A stretch of 64,000 nucleotides of DNA from Bugula neritina (lineage: Eukaryota; Bryozoa; Gymnolaemata; Cheilostomatida; Bugulidae). The notes below the pieces were generated by a model, which saw nothing but the letters and a program-made list of their open reading frames with translations, had not been told where the DNA came from and did not search any database. Shown here one piece after another: positions 13,118-27,603 of the stretch. Numbering within the stretch: the first letter of the stretch is position 1; the number at the start of each line of letters is the position of its first letter. The stretch is from NCBI GenBank assembly GCA_964035545.1, contig OZ037772.1, forward strand, positions 6,222,389 through 6,286,388, in the 5' to 3' direction. A program made the position numbers and the translations under genes.

Positions 13118-13798
13118 GCGAGCACCTTCTACGTTGTATTAGGTCATCGAGCTGAAATTAAAGTAGGGAAAAGATGAAAAGGTAAATTTATGTCCTAAAT
13201 CATTTTACCCTAATCATCAGCAGTTATATAGGAGTTAACAGAGTTTGATTGGCTACAAATATGTTCTGTTTGCATTTTTCTCAATACAAAAGAAAACAGT
13301 TACTAGAACGAGATCTTGTGCTACATATTAGTTATTTTATAAAAATGAGTGTTTATAGATGTAGCAGATAAACAAATTAATTAATCAGACAGCATAATTT
13401 TTAGAAATGAGCATGAATTTTGGCAAAACAACAAAGTCTTACAAATAAAGTTTATTTACCATCAATCAAATACAGCAATAATATTAGTATAGAAGTAAAC
13501 TATCTTCAAATACTAAATAATCTATAACTAATAGACTAAAATAACATTAACTCATTTAAATATAATGTATAGGATTTTATTCAAGTTTTAAAGTTATTTA
13601 TACACAAAAAAACAAAAAATGCACAATATTCAAATACAAGAAAAGTTGGTTAAAAAGTGCTATATTTCATAGTATAGATACAATGTAAGCATGCATAATG
13701 CTATCAAATAGTAACTGCACATATATTTCATGACACAGGCTTGTTTAACAAATATAACAGCTCAACAACTATTAGCAGTTAGGAGACACAGCTACACA

Positions 13799-13980
<182 letters not shown>

Positions 13981-14119
13981 GCAGTCGGTCATTTTGACAA
14001 TGATTCCTCTATGCTTGAGGCTAGATGGCAATTCCCTGTTTTCTGCAGCCTCTTGCCATATTTTTGTGTCAATCTCTCAACCTCTTTGAATTGCAGTTGT
14101 GGTCGGCCATGATTTCGTT

Positions 14120-14620
14120 TGCTTTCACTGAGCCGAGAATACAGTCACTGCCTGGGTAGGCATTCCCTTTTCTACCAGTATGTCAGCCATTGATGGCAAA
14201 CCTGCTTGTTTAAAAACATCCTTGTGTGCCACTTTGTCTTGCCATGTAACACTTTGTATTGATCTCAGTTGTCTCATCATGTAGGCAGATAGTCTTTTAC
14301 CGTGAGTGTGGTACACCTTTCAAATCTCAGTTCTACGTAGTACAGCTGTCAGCACAACAGCTCTGTACACTTTGCACTTGCCTCACATGGACACATGTCT
14401 GATTATCCAGAGAGAATCCTGGAGCCTACCAAATGCGGCACAGGCATTTCCAATTTTGTAGCTGAGCTTTTCTTTTCACCTGGCACTGTTGGAGAGTATG
14501 CTGTCAAAATATTTAAAGTCAGTACATGTTGTACTAAAGGTTCACGGTTGATGAGCAGAATGGCTAAATAAGACGCAGTCAATAGAAGGAACTTTTTAGT
14601 ATTCATTCAATATGTTATAA
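14120..14620 (-). mobile_element. Non-LTR retrotransposon relic (ORF2 C-terminal region)
   Basis: On the minus strand, 14316-14125 reads SAYMMRQLRSIQSVTWQDKV then LPSMADILVEKG, matching NSYMMRHLR...SWKDKV...LAPMADMLIERN in the element at 36868-38596. Further 5' (14400-14600) the same alignment continues only with frameshifts. Dead, 5'-truncated copy. Confidence 0.75.
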
Positions 14621-14889
14621 CGGTGATGTGCACTATAGCTAAAAATATGATTAAATACTGAATTAAGAGTTAACTTTAGAGTTTTTCACTCAGAAGCAAT
14701 ACCACATGTCATACTAAAACTAGTATATATTGTTATTAGCTCTTTTACTAAAGCTTTTGACACCATAGAAATATTTGTGTTTATACTGCTTGAAAAAGTG
14801 ACTTTGAAATTGTTTGTTTTTAAGTGTTGTTCTCACTGCAAATGTACTGCTTCGAGCAAGTAGCTTTCCTAGCAAATTACACTCTGTGC

Positions 14890-15130
14890 GGCAGGAAGTT
14901 ACATGCTAACTCAATGCTGTAACACTATGTACTCACAGGCTACAGCTTGTCATAAGGCAATCAGTATTCTGTTGGTGTGACGAATAAACATCTGGTGGGG
15001 ACAATCAGTGTAGCTATTCACTTGAGACTGAGCAAAGAAAGGTCTATTTAGTTGACTGCCATGCTAGAGTATCTATGAATTAAAAGGATTATCTTCATAT
15101 GTAACTTACGTCATAATCGTTAACTTAGTT
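14890..15130. repeat. 5'-flank repeat relic upstream of locus D
   Basis: A decayed match to 464-730 and 6003-6260 (ATGCTGTAACACTATGTA, CAATCAGTATTCTGTTGGTG, AACTTACGTCATAATCGTTA). Nothing else is recognised between 14810 and 15730 apart from the flank shared with C and B. Confidence 0.6.
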
Positions 15131-15733
15131 GTGTAAACATTTTCCTACTTAAAAAAAATATTCAGCATTTTTCTATATTATTTTAACTTATCAATTCCTG
15201 TAACAATCAGGCAATTCTCTTGTTTACCATTTGTAAATGCTAAACTAGTTTTTAGATCTAAACAAACTAGTTATAAAATTGTTGCATTCAGAAAATTATG
15301 TCAGAGATTGCTAGAAAGTTTGCAAGCATTTGAATTGATGTTATAGTTTGTGATGGTTAATAAACAATTTATTATATTTATTATGTTTTGTCATTATACA
15401 AACATTACTATATGGCAGTGTTGGTGCATTAAGTCATTGTATGATTATATATGGCAATCTAAGTAGTATTTATGCCGCAGTACATTCAGTAAAGATTTGC
15501 ACTGAGCAGTATAGACCCAGTTCATTGTAAATATTATATAAATATTTTATAATTTATTCGAATGCAAACTTGCCTTAATTATAAGTTTATGCTATTCACA
15601 AGGGTATATAATGCTAATATTATGGTGCAAGTATATATTGAAATGAATGCCAACACATGAACTAACTAAACTCTCATTTACACAAGGAGATAGCTATTCT
15701 AACATTCGGCACTTCCAAGTTGATTTAGTAAAC

Positions 15734-18600
15734 ATGAAGCTTTTCTTGGTGTGCATACTGTTGATGTCTGAATTTTTATCAGTTTCAGCCTTGAACTTGA
15801 CAGAAGAATATTATTGTACACAGCATATATCAGCGTTCAACAGCTCGGGATCTCAACTACAGGAGTCTACTCTTCAAGATTCTAGACAAGGTAAACACCT
15901 TTTACGTTGCATTAGCTCATCAAGCTAAAATTAAGGTATTCGCAAGAATTGAAAAATTGAATGCATAGCATACAATTTACTAGAATGAGTATTTCTATGA
16001 TGAGATCTTGTGCTATATATTAGTTAAATTTCATAGAAATGAGTGTTTATAGATGTAGCAGATAAAGAAATGAATTGAACACAGCACAATTTTTCAGAAA
16101 TGGACATGAATTAGATTAAAATAAAGTTCTACGCACATAGTTTATTTACCATCAACCGAATATAGCAACAATATTAGCATAAAAGTAAAATCTTCTCAAT
16201 TACTAAATACTTTACAACTTTACAACTAAAATAACATTAATGAATTTAGATATCATCTATAATGATTTTATTCAGTTTTTTTAAATTGTTTTTACACAAA
16301 AGAACGAAAAAAATGCATAATATTCAATTATAAGAAAAGTTAGTTAAAAAGTAATATATTTCATAACAGATACAATGTAAGCATACACAACGCTATAAGA
16401 TAGTAACTCTGCGTTTATTTCATAAGACAGGTTTGTTTAAAAAGATAAAATGGTTCAACAACTATTTATAGCAGCTATAGTGGACGCAGCTACACTATTG
16501 ATTATAAGGCTAGCATTGATATTTCTCTCTTCAAATAACTTTAAAACCATTCATAATTAATGCCCTGTGAGCCGTTTCACTGGATTTTGTGATAAACAGC
16601 TTTTCACAGTTGAAACATTGTGAGTAATTGATTATAGCATTTATTTTGTAAATATTTGATTTAAAATAGTTGCATTAATCCAAAACCGAAACATTGTTTA
16701 ATGTATTACAGTACATACCGAAGAAGTTACTATTTCAAAAGGAATATAAATACATGTGCTAGTTTACACTACATGTCAGAGGTCAGAGGTCTGAGAAACA
16801 CATTAGGTTATGCAGGAAAAAGTGAACTGTTACTTCTTACAACTATTGACTAAAGAGTTGAGGGCTAAGGGACTTGTTCACTCTTTGCTGCTGTACTATG
16901 CAAGCAAACAATAGATGTTGTAGTCAGTTTTTATTTTTGAAATAGTCCAAAGGTCAATTAACCTTTCCAGATCAATGTTCAGTGTTTACTGATATACAAC
17001 ACAGACAGACGCACATGCATACACACAATACAATCTTACAATTTTATTGATGTTTTAGGTCGCTCTGCTCTAGAATGTATGACTCAGTGCAGTGATCTCC
17101 ACGTTCAGTGTCTGTCTGGTATCTTTGAATCAGCAAGCAGAACTTGTAGACTATTCAATGAACCTTTAGTAGAGCTGGAAGCAGAAAACTTAAAAGATAT
17201 GGTTTACTTCATGAAGATATCTTCAGTGACAAGTAAAAATATACTTGTTCCTTAATTCCTAAATTGAAACAACCCTTTTTGTTCAAAAGATGATGCTTAT
17301 AATTATAGTAACTTTAAATCACAATTTGTGCAGTAAATGAAAGCTATTGGGACTTGAACTACTTAAAAGTGAAGAAATTGTGGGCATCAATGTAGAATGT
17401 AAAGAAGCTGCTTTAGTTTTAGTCAATATTGGCAGCTTTTAATGGTTTTAGGTGAGAATATTTTTCTAGCCCAGAACTTTTCTGATGTGCTAACACATTA
17501 CCAACAGAGAATAACTTCTAGTCATGAGTTCTGTCTCTCTCTTTGCTCCTGTAACCAATCATGTGTTGCTGTGTCATATGACAAGAATACATCAACCTGT
17601 TTCCTGTCTGATAAACCAGAAGTGGTCATCAACACAGAGCAGACTAGTAGACTGTGTTCTGTTAAAAAGAAACACTCTGAAGAGTTGACTGTCTATGGTT
17701 TCTCTACCAATCTTGCTAAAGGTAAAGATAGCCAATTGCTAATGCTATTTTGAGTTATGAGCTTTTTGAACATATATCAAGACTAAAAATAATGCTACAA
17801 AGTCAGTAAATTAGGTTAATCACATATATGTGACATTATACCACAATACTTTACATGATATCATATAAGCTTTAAAGAGTATTCACTCTTTATATCGTAT
17901 AAGTCTTGTAATTCATGTTATTCTGGTAACTTTTAGATAAAGTTGCTACATCAAGCAGCATATATGGAGCAAACTTGTCAGGGTTGAAGGCTATTGATGG
18001 CATTTATCTTCCCTCGGAAGCTGGCTTAGGAGAGCAAGGAAGTTTATTTGCCACTAAGGAAGAACTGTCTCCATGGCTGCAAATAGACTTAACCACTAGT
18101 CACTTTGTTGAAGGTGTCAAAATATGGGACAGATCTGAGCACAGTGTTCAAGGTCAGTGAAATGTTTGTACAGCTGTTGTATAGTATTGATATTTTATAT
18201 GTTGCAATAGTGTCTGAACAGGTTAGTGGTGAGTTATTTGTATTTAATGGTAATATACATAGATGTTTGCATTAGTATACTCGTAATATTTTTATATTCT
18301 CAAGGTTAAGTTCAAGTTAATACAAAACTAGTTTTCAAATTTATAGCTTACAATGACCGACTAGCTAATGTGAGAGTAACAGTGGGTGAAACTGACACTA
18401 ACTTTGATGATCCACCAGAAGATGAGATCTGTAACTACCTTCCTGGACAACCACCTGCAGATATATTTCTGGTTACATGTTGTACTAGAATGTATGGTAG
18501 ATATGTGAGAGTAACAGCTGTTGAAGTAAAGGAGCTTCTTAATATCTATGAGTTAGAAATTCATGGGTTAGAAATTGTTGAACAGCCAGCTAACAACTAA
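15734..18600 (+). CDS. Locus D: secreted PAN/apple + F5/8 type C protein, intact, 356 aa
   Basis: Exons 15734-15890, 17059-17232, 17452-17721, 17937-18152, 18347-18600. Every intron is GT-AG and phase 1, and the total is 1071 nt. Residues 1-19 form a signal peptide; the mature protein starts near NLTEEYYC, with N-glycosylation motifs NLT and NSS. Residues 53-110 (exon 2) have the spacing C-x3-C-x5-C of a PAN/apple module (LECMTQC, then RTCRLF). Residues 111-200 (exon 3) form a second cysteine-rich PAN-like module (CLSLCSCNQSCVAVSYDK, TCFLSDKP). Residues 201-352 form one F5/8 type C (discoidin) domain: IDGIYLPSE, SPWLQIDL, VEGVKIWDRSE, DRLANVRVTVGE, the CNYLPGQPPADIFLVTC disulfide loop, RYVRVTAVE, IYELEIHG. 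Such domains bind glycans or phospholipids; the R-x-D motif of fucolectins is not present, so the ligand is unknown. It is the best template for the family and probably acts outside the cell. Confidence 0.87.
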
Positions 18601-18651
18601 TGTGATACAATGTTATTTGACAAACAAAACTCTGGCCAGCTACTACCATAT

Positions 18652-20044
<1,393 letters not shown>

Positions 20045-21365
20045 AGCTTCATGTTTATGCAGTTGCAAAGTGTTAATCTGCTTATTATGATATTATAGAT
20101 GAATTGCATTATTTTGTAAAATTGCTACAAATCAAATTAAATTTTATTTCATATTTTGGAATCAAATTTAATAAAACTATTTACAAAGTCAAACAAACGT
20201 GTGGTTAATTATATTTACTTCACAAATATTTAAATAGAAGCTATATAACTCTATAGATGCTGTGTTGTCAGCATAAACATTACAGTCTTTCAAACAGCAA
20301 AGAGTTACATGCAGTTTATCACTAATTCAATTCATTTGCAAAATTGTGTTTAAACTGCATTGTAGATTGAATAGTGACAATTCTTCAGTAACTTTCACAA
20401 ACTATCTATGCCTGCATATTTTCTTGTCATATTTTGTGATATTTCAACACATTTGCAAGACATTGTAACTTGAAGAGTTATAAAATGTTGGAGTGCTCAT
20501 ACACAAAGATTCTACTTTTAACCTATCATATGTGCATATAATATAACACTTGATATTTCAGTTCTATGACAATAACAAACAATCTTATAAAACGTTCCAT
20601 CAATTTATTATGTTAGTAAGACAACATTTATTGTTTTGTTTGATTGCAAGTAAATTATAGTTTTATGTAAGAGTCGAAATCAAAAAAATTTTTGCTTTTC
20701 ATTTTTGAACAAGATGTTTGAAGGGCTGCTGACCAAACCAGACAAAAAATGAGGTTGTTATAAAATTCACAAACTTTCTTACTTAAAGGCTACAGACTTC
20801 ATCTTGCAAACATTATAACTTGTTTGTATTGTAGAAAGTTGCATGTCAGTCAGATGAAGTTAGACTGCAGCATAACCTAATATTTTAGACTATATTATAT
20901 AACAACTGCCTTGAAGTCAAATGCTGAAAATTTCTTTGTGATCTGTTTCTATGCATGCAAATGAAAGAAGATTAAATCCGCACTCAATAAAAAGAACGAC
21001 ATGATTTTATTAGCATTTGAAAGAACTAAATACCAACGCATGAACTTGAAAAAAATTGATTAAACAAAGATCAAATAGATAATATATAGACACAATTGAA
21101 TTTACGTCATAAAATGATAGCTCTATGCTGTGAACATACAAGCATTCAGGAAGTTCCGTGTTGACTAAAAATCAATATTCACTAATTTAAGTAATATACT
21201 ATATAATCAGCTGCTTGAATTTTGCATTGCGCCCTTATTTTTAAATGCATGTTTTAGCCACAAATAAGTTTTGTATTTTGTTTATATTATGCTTGTTATT
21301 TTGATTGCGCAGCTTTAAAAACGTCTGCAAGCTTAGAGACTATCCTTGAAAACCTATTCACTTGG
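20045..21365. repeat. FReD 3' flank and tail repeat (compact copy)
   Basis: No gene. From about 20590 it carries the words that define the large array at 53-64 kb, in the same order: TTATTATGTTAGTAA, then TTAGACTGCAGCATAACCTA, then GCATGCAAATGAAAGAAGATTAAAT, then TTCAGGAAGTTCCGTGTTGACT. Homology to the spacer after locus I resumes at about 21366, so 18893-21365 is a block of roughly 2.47 kb present in the D/E cassette and absent in I/J. Confidence 0.65.
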
Positions 21366-23782
21366 CGTTACAGCTACAATGTTGTAGCAACATCATCTAG
21401 TGCATGCACACAAACAAATGATATGTAATATTTAATGCAGTAGGGAGACAGTCTGCGTGTAAAATAAATATTTCATGAAGTAGTACAAACAGCTGTTGTG
21501 ACTCTGTGTTATCACAGCTAGAATACTTTGTGCCATTTGATTATTTCTGTTGTTTAATTTTATAACGTGTTTTAATCTATATGTTTTATTGGTGTAGACT
21601 GAAAAAAAGAGCACAGGGAGATGAGTAATAAGTAATAAAAGATAAGGAGATGAATAACAGAAAGTATTAACCAAAATCATTGTATCGCAATAGAGAAAAA
21701 CATAATGTAGCTAAAATAATATCTATGATAATACAAGTAAAGCTATAACTATCCAACAAGCTTTCTAAGCTCATCTAGTGGCCCAACCGCTTTAATAATC
21801 ATCACAACCTTCATGAATTTCATAGTTAGCAATTTATTTAACAATCTGATATCAACTTAGCACTATACATAATATAGATTAAATCTTTGAAAAATAAAAG
21901 TAAGTTCATCACCTAAAGACGGTGAAGACATACAAACACCGTGATGTCATAGGAACTGGCGTGCATTTGCTAATTTTTTAAAAATAAATTATAAACAATT
22001 TTTGTAGACGAGTTCTTTTACTAAATTTAGTATGAATATCTCTGGTCTTTAGAAGCGCTCTTTGCATATGATTTATGAGAATCTCTTTATTTTGTAACAG
22101 AACTAAAGTAAGTTATGGGAGTGCAAACTTTTATAAAATCTTTCATAAAATATGCTCCTCTTGCATGCAGCTATATGTTATAGTTGGTCAAATTCACATC
22201 AGCACTGAATTCAACTGAAAACCTTAACTTATAGTCTCAAGTGAAGAACTGCACTAATTGATTGCTCTCACCAGCTGTGTGTTTGTCTATTGAACTTGCA
22301 GAGTAGTGGTTGTCTTGTGACAAGCTGTTATAACCTGTGATTAGTGTAAAACAGCTTTGAGCTAAAATATTATACTTGTTCTATAAGCAGCTTCAAGTTG
22401 GAAGTTACTGCATGAGTGCAGTAGTTTGGGTTTATTGAGTTTAGAGTCGAGGGTCTAGGCAGGAACTTTGAATCCCCAACTCCAACTTTGAGACCTCAAG
22501 CTACTTACTCAGTCACCCCTAACACTTTAAGCTGCTTTAAGAAACTTCTAACATATAAATACTAATGTAACATGGGACTACTGCGTGAAACAACATATTG
22601 TGGTACAATGGTTGTATCACATAGAATCTAATTTCAAAACCTGTTTTGGGAGTTATGTTCCCATTTAATACATTGGCAGGGCCTACAACACTGAAGAGAC
22701 TAATTGTATGTATCGTAATGTAGTTTCACTGTCTTATGTAATGAATCATTTCATCATTCATAGTGTTCAGTAACTTAAATACTTGACTAAAACAAAAGCA
22801 TGGGGGAAAGAGCAGAATGGCTAAATAGTATTCGGTCAAAAGAATGAACTTCTATATTACCTATAATGATTTAAAATGTTGTCTACATATATGAAAGCAT
22901 ATTAGACATGCAGTAATAAAATAGCAAACTCAGAGATATTTTTCAAAGTTGCTGGATTAGAATTAATTATAATTGCCACAAGAAAGCCATTAGATAGATA
23001 CTTGTTACTCTAGGTTCATTACTCTAGTTGACAAACCTAAAGGTGAAGCAGCCAATGAAGTTAAATCTAGTGTTGAGAGAAACTTTAGGCCACACCCACT
23101 TTTCAATTCATGCTAACATCAAAGCAGTCATGGTGCTTTTATAAATATTGTGTATTTGAGTATATACTAACTGAATTGTTTTACTGGACACAAGTGGTTT
23201 GTATTCTTGAGCATAGAATATAGAATCAGGCCTATGTATAATTACACCTACTCTGCAAAAGAATTGTTATGAAATTACTTAAACATGTTGCTATCATAGT
23301 TTAACTATTGAGGTATCTAAGAAAGGTATCATTACTACAGAAAGTTATAATAGATGTGTTTTCTAAAAAGCATTTAATATCATTTAAAGTTATATATAAA
23401 AACATGAAATTTCCTTTTTAAAGAGTTAAAAATCAAAAGTAATATTGAACATGCATTTACTAATGTCACTATATGTCATATTATAATCTTTGGACGGATG
23501 AATAATTAATATAGACAAAATGAATTGAAGGATCTATGTATAAAAATATTATTGTTTTTAACAATGACATTACTTATGTATAGATTTATATATTAATTAG
23601 TATAATATTTCACATTAGTTTGCTTAGATTTTGCCTTCATAATTAGATAGGCCTACTCCTTATTACGTATTTGGCAGAAAAAATTTCTTAAAAGAATTTA
23701 TACAAATAAAGAAGCAAATAGAAATATTCTAGTTCAGATGTAGTGGCTTTACTTTGCTCTTATTGACAGAATTACTTGAATT
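21366..23782. repeat. Cassette spacer between D and E (duplicate of 47600-50273)
   Basis: It aligns from end to end with the spacer between I and J, with small indels (for example TTGACAAACCTAAAGGTGAA in both). No open frame of interest is conserved. It includes the upstream region and promoter of the FReD gene, so regulation was duplicated with the gene. Confidence 0.8.
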
Positions 23783-23783
23783 T

Positions 23784-23808
23784 GATTGGCTGACATAAAA
23801 TATAAAAG
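23784..23808 (+). promoter_or_regulatory. Predicted promoter of FReD gene E (inverted CCAAT plus TATA)
   Basis: GATTGG (inverted CCAAT) at 23784-23789 and TATAAAAG at 23801-23808, about 90 bp before the ATG. The copy in front of J keeps the same elements and spacing (50275-50280 and 50292-50299). TCACTTCAG about 25-30 bp downstream is a plausible start region. Confidence 0.6.
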
Positions 23809-23897
23809 TCTTAAGAACTTCTCTTGTTCATCACTTCAGTTTGAACTGTAGAAGTAGATAGTATGAGGTACCTTGTTGTGTATTTCTAATCTGAAAC

Positions 23898-26099
23898 ATG
23901 CAGATGTATTTCTTCCTTACACTTTTGTTGGCAGTCCCTCTGCATGCAGTAAGTATACAAGAACTTCTACTACAAGAACAATTATGTATACAGTAATGAG
24001 TGGATTATTATATTGTTGTGTTTTATGAGTTATCATATTGAGCTTGTAAACTATGTTTGTTTGTTTTTATTTTGTCGTAGTCGGGAAAAATTTAATTGAG
24101 AAAAAATAAACAAAATGACAGGGCCTATGGCGCAATAGCACTGTAGCTGGTCGAGGCACCGAGCCATGTGTGTTATATATTTAGTAAACAAGAATAGTTT
24201 TTATTTGAATAATTCAGCAAAATAATAAAGATTTTACTTGAAAGTAGAATTCTTTTTAAAGGTTTGCTAAAAATTTTTTACTGACTTTTAGAGCCTACGT
24301 ATTTTTGTTAAAAATGTTTAAAAAAAAAAGAAATTGGTTTATCATCACATGGGAAATTTTCAATTTATAGTAATTCTTTCCAAAAAGTTACCAACATGGT
24401 AATTTTTTATTATGCAACATTTAATTGCTATAAATAGTCATAGACAACATTGTCATTGGCTTTGTATACTCCAGCTATTATATTCTCATTTCTTTGCAAC
24501 CTGGACATATTGAACATCGACAAAGTGCCAATTGTGTTAAATTTACAGAGCTAATATCATATTCAAATAAAATAATATCTAACCAGTGTTCCAATAACTA
24601 CTAGATACAATACTGTAGGACATTGTGTTTGTAGCACCGTGATGTGGAGGAATATTGTTTGGAGAGAATAAAGACAAAACCATCTGACAAACCCAGAACA
24701 TGTTTAGACCTACTGTGTCTTGGATATGGCGGTGCTAGTGGTGTTTACAAGATCTACCCAACAGGGCAGGAGCATTACTCGTTTGATGTCTTCTGTGACC
24801 AGAAAACTGATGGAGGTGGATGGACTGTTAGTATCAGTATTCTGTTGTTGTTATATCATAGCGGTTGTTTAAAAAGATGTTTGTTTTGATTTTCAGATTA
24901 TATAGCATTCACTCTTCCCTACTACCATATTCTGATATATATATTTATATTATACGTTGGGTTAGTTTTCAACAAGGAAAATATTAAAAGCAAACTTGCA
25001 GAGCAAATATCAAACCTGAGACTGCATAATAGAGATACAGTTCTGTTAACTAATAAAATTAAATTCTCTTTTTACCTAATGTTAGGTGTTTCAAAGAAGA
25101 ATGGATGGCTCAGTTGATTTCTACAGAAACTGGTACAACTATAAACTGGGTTTTGGTGATTTGAATGGAGAGTTCTGGCTGGGAAATGACAAGTTGGTAG
25201 CTGCTCTGCAAGCTAATCCTAAAAATGAGTTGAGATTTGACCTTGAAAGTACAACCAATGAACAAGCGTATGCTGAATACAGCAGCTTCAATGTTGGTGA
25301 TGAGTCCACTGGATATATTCTCTCAGTGTCTGGCTATACTGGAACAGCAGGTATGGATTTCAAACTCAGGATGCAAATCTCTGATCAATGCCACCATTGC
25401 TATTGATAAAGTAATGCTCTATCCTGTTATAGTTCATATATATACATAAATGTTACTAAACTGTCATTGAACAAGTTTGATTAAAATATGTTTGTTGCAT
25501 TAAACAGTTTTGAGATATCATTTATTTGCAGTATATCAACTTTGTGTCAATGCTCCTATATATAATATATAACACATTACTTTATAGATTAGAAATTTTG
25601 GTTATATTTTGCTATTAAATTGTAAACAAATTGTCGCAAGATATTGATTGAGAAGTAATATTATTCTCCCAACTACATTAATTTAGTTTACATTGAAACA
25701 TTTCACATTGGGAAGCCACTCAAAGCCTATAGGCTAATATTCAACTCTTTTAGAAAAACTAAATATAAATTTTAAATAAGTAATTAATGGTGTTTTTCAC
25801 TCCGTGAAAATAGTTTTTTTTACACATGGAATATTCAACTTTTAGGAGACAGCTTTTCTGCTACTCACAATGGCTTGAAGTTTTCAACACACGATAGAGA
25901 CAATGATGTCATTCCAGGCTCGTGTGCAATAGACTATGTTGGCGCCTGGTGGTATGGAAAATGTCACATTTCTAACTTGAACGGCAAGTACCTGAATGGC
26001 GCTCATACTTCTTTTGCTAATGGTATAAACTGGAAAACCTGGAAGGGATACCATTATTCTCTCAAGACCACAGAGATGAAATTCCGCGGATATTTTTAA
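23898..26099 (+). CDS. Locus E: secreted FReD lectin-like protein, intact, 253 aa
   Basis: Exons 23898-23948, 24635-24826, 25086-25350, 25846-26099; GT-AG, phases 0, 0, 1; total 762 nt. Residues 1-17 are a signal peptide ([13 protein letters not shown]). FReD spans about residues 36-253: [51 protein letters not shown], then the Ca2+-site motif DRDND (residues 186-190), the second Cys pair C196/C209, [14 protein letters not shown] and FRGYF. With about 220 residues the FReD is full length and has no collagen or coiled-coil stalk. The ATG at 23898 is preferred because it begins the leader; an in-frame ATG two codons later would serve equally. AATAAA at 26179-26184. Intron 1 carries a short retroelement fragment missing from J. 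Exons 1-3 are nearly identical to J; exon 4 is not. Confidence 0.9.
24056..24172 (-). mobile_element. Short LINE-like 3' fragment in intron 1 of E
   Basis: About 117 bp are absent from the matching intron of J (which runs AAACTATG directly into TGTGCTATATATTTAG). On the minus strand the insert is GC-rich, then A-rich, and ends in AAACAAACAAA, like the tail of the LINE at 39838-40765. It is probably a 5'-truncated retrotransposition after E and J separated. Confidence 0.55.
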
Positions 26100-27250
26100 T
26101 TTCCAAAGTTTATATAATAGCAAAGCTTAAGCATTGTCGTTTATAATTAGACATAAACTTATCATTTTACTTGTTCATAAATAAATTACATTTTTTGTAA
26201 AATTAATACGTCAAAATCTTGTCTGTGTGGCACTTTTGGGTAATATATCTTATAAAACTAAATTACAAAATAAATCAGATATGTAATCAATTTTAAAATC
26301 TACAAATGTAAACGTAAATACAAGGTTTTAGAGTTGGTTTAGTAAACATAAACATTACAATTTTTTGTCCCGAAAGCCTTGCATGCCGCTTATCAAAATT
26401 GTAGCTTTCCTGCAAAAATTTTACATAACCGCATTGTTACAGATTAGAGGATAAAATTTATTAAACAAGTGTTACAAATCTATGCTTATAACATATACTT
26501 CTTTTGTTTGGTCTTTTGTAAGACTTTCATACCATAACTATTACATACGTAACATTGCAACAAAGAATTAGAAGATGTTGAAGTGCTCATACACAATGAT
26601 ATATGTAGTATATACATATCCAAAATTTAAACAGAAACAAAAAGAACATATTTATATTTAAGTCACAACATTTACTATAACAGCATAAATGAATATATAG
26701 GATAGTATATATAGTCTACATATATGAATAGCAACTTGGTTAGTAATATATAATACAGCCTATAATACTCAAATATAGACTACAGTTAATGTAAATATAA
26801 TATAGACTCCACAAACAGTGACTCATCATTCTGCATCCTGATAGAGATAGTATATATAGGCACTTAGACACCAAATCAAATCTGAGCTGTTCATATTTAA
26901 AAAGATGTTAAATCAGTTGTAACAGGCTTCTGCCAATCTAAGTTTTAGTGTAATGACAGAAAATGTATCTTAAAGTATTTCATCAATTATGTTAGTAAAT
27001 CAACCTTCATTGTTTTATTTGCTTGAAAACAAATTACAGCTTTTGTATAAAAATCAAGCATCAAAATTATTTTTTGTTTTGTATTTTTGGGCAAGATTAT
27101 ATGTATGCCAACTGTTTACTATAAACCAAACAAGAATGTAGTTTGTTGCAAACTTTACAAATGCACACATAATTCTGAAAGTAGTTACATGCAGCCTTCA
27201 ACTTGCAAACATAAACTTTAAAACGTTTTGTATTGAAACCAGTTACATAT
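26100..27250. other. 3' flank of FReD gene E
   Basis: No gene seen. It shares words with the flanks of D' and J (the GTTG/GGAGTGCTCATACACAA stretch near 26577 and 20492) and includes the start of a tail-repeat copy from about 26960. (TA)-rich patches near 26700. Confidence 0.5.
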
Positions 27251-27603
27251 GTGTTGTCGTTGCACTAAAAGACCAAGTGTGATATTGGCCTATATATAAG
27301 CGCAAGCTTAAAAGCTAAAATAGCAGAAACCTGTTACAACTGCTCCAATATCTTTTCAATGGGCCGCATTTGATTTGGTATTGAAGTGCCTAATATTATA
27401 TGGTCTACATATGAGGACCCATGCAAGGTGGCTTCTCACTATTTATTGTGCACAGGCAGCTCATTCTTAGGCTAGCCAAATCAAATAAGCATCATTGAAA
27501 AGATATTGGAGCAGTTGCAACAGGTTTCTGCTATTTCAGCTTTTAAGCTTGCGCCTGTATATAGGTCAATATCACACTTGGTCTTTTAGTGCAATGACAA
27601 CAC
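27251..27603. mobile_element. 353-bp inverted-repeat element (MITE-like)
   Basis: The arms are about 115-120 bp each: the left starts GTGTTGTCGTTGCACTAAAA, and the right end read on the minus strand starts GTGTTGTCATTGCACTAAAA. The match continues through CAAGTGTGATATTG, CGCAAGCTTAAAAGCT, CAGAAACCTGTT and CTCCAATATCTTTTCAATG. The centre (about 27370-27480) is unique. No ORF. A target duplication is not clear. It sits within a tail-repeat copy. Confidence 0.7.

Noticed and set aside
15734-18600. Calling D a fucolectin
   Set aside because: The F5/8 domain resembles fucolectins in general fold motifs, but the R-x-D-x4-R/K sugar-binding motif is not seen; the ligand is left open.
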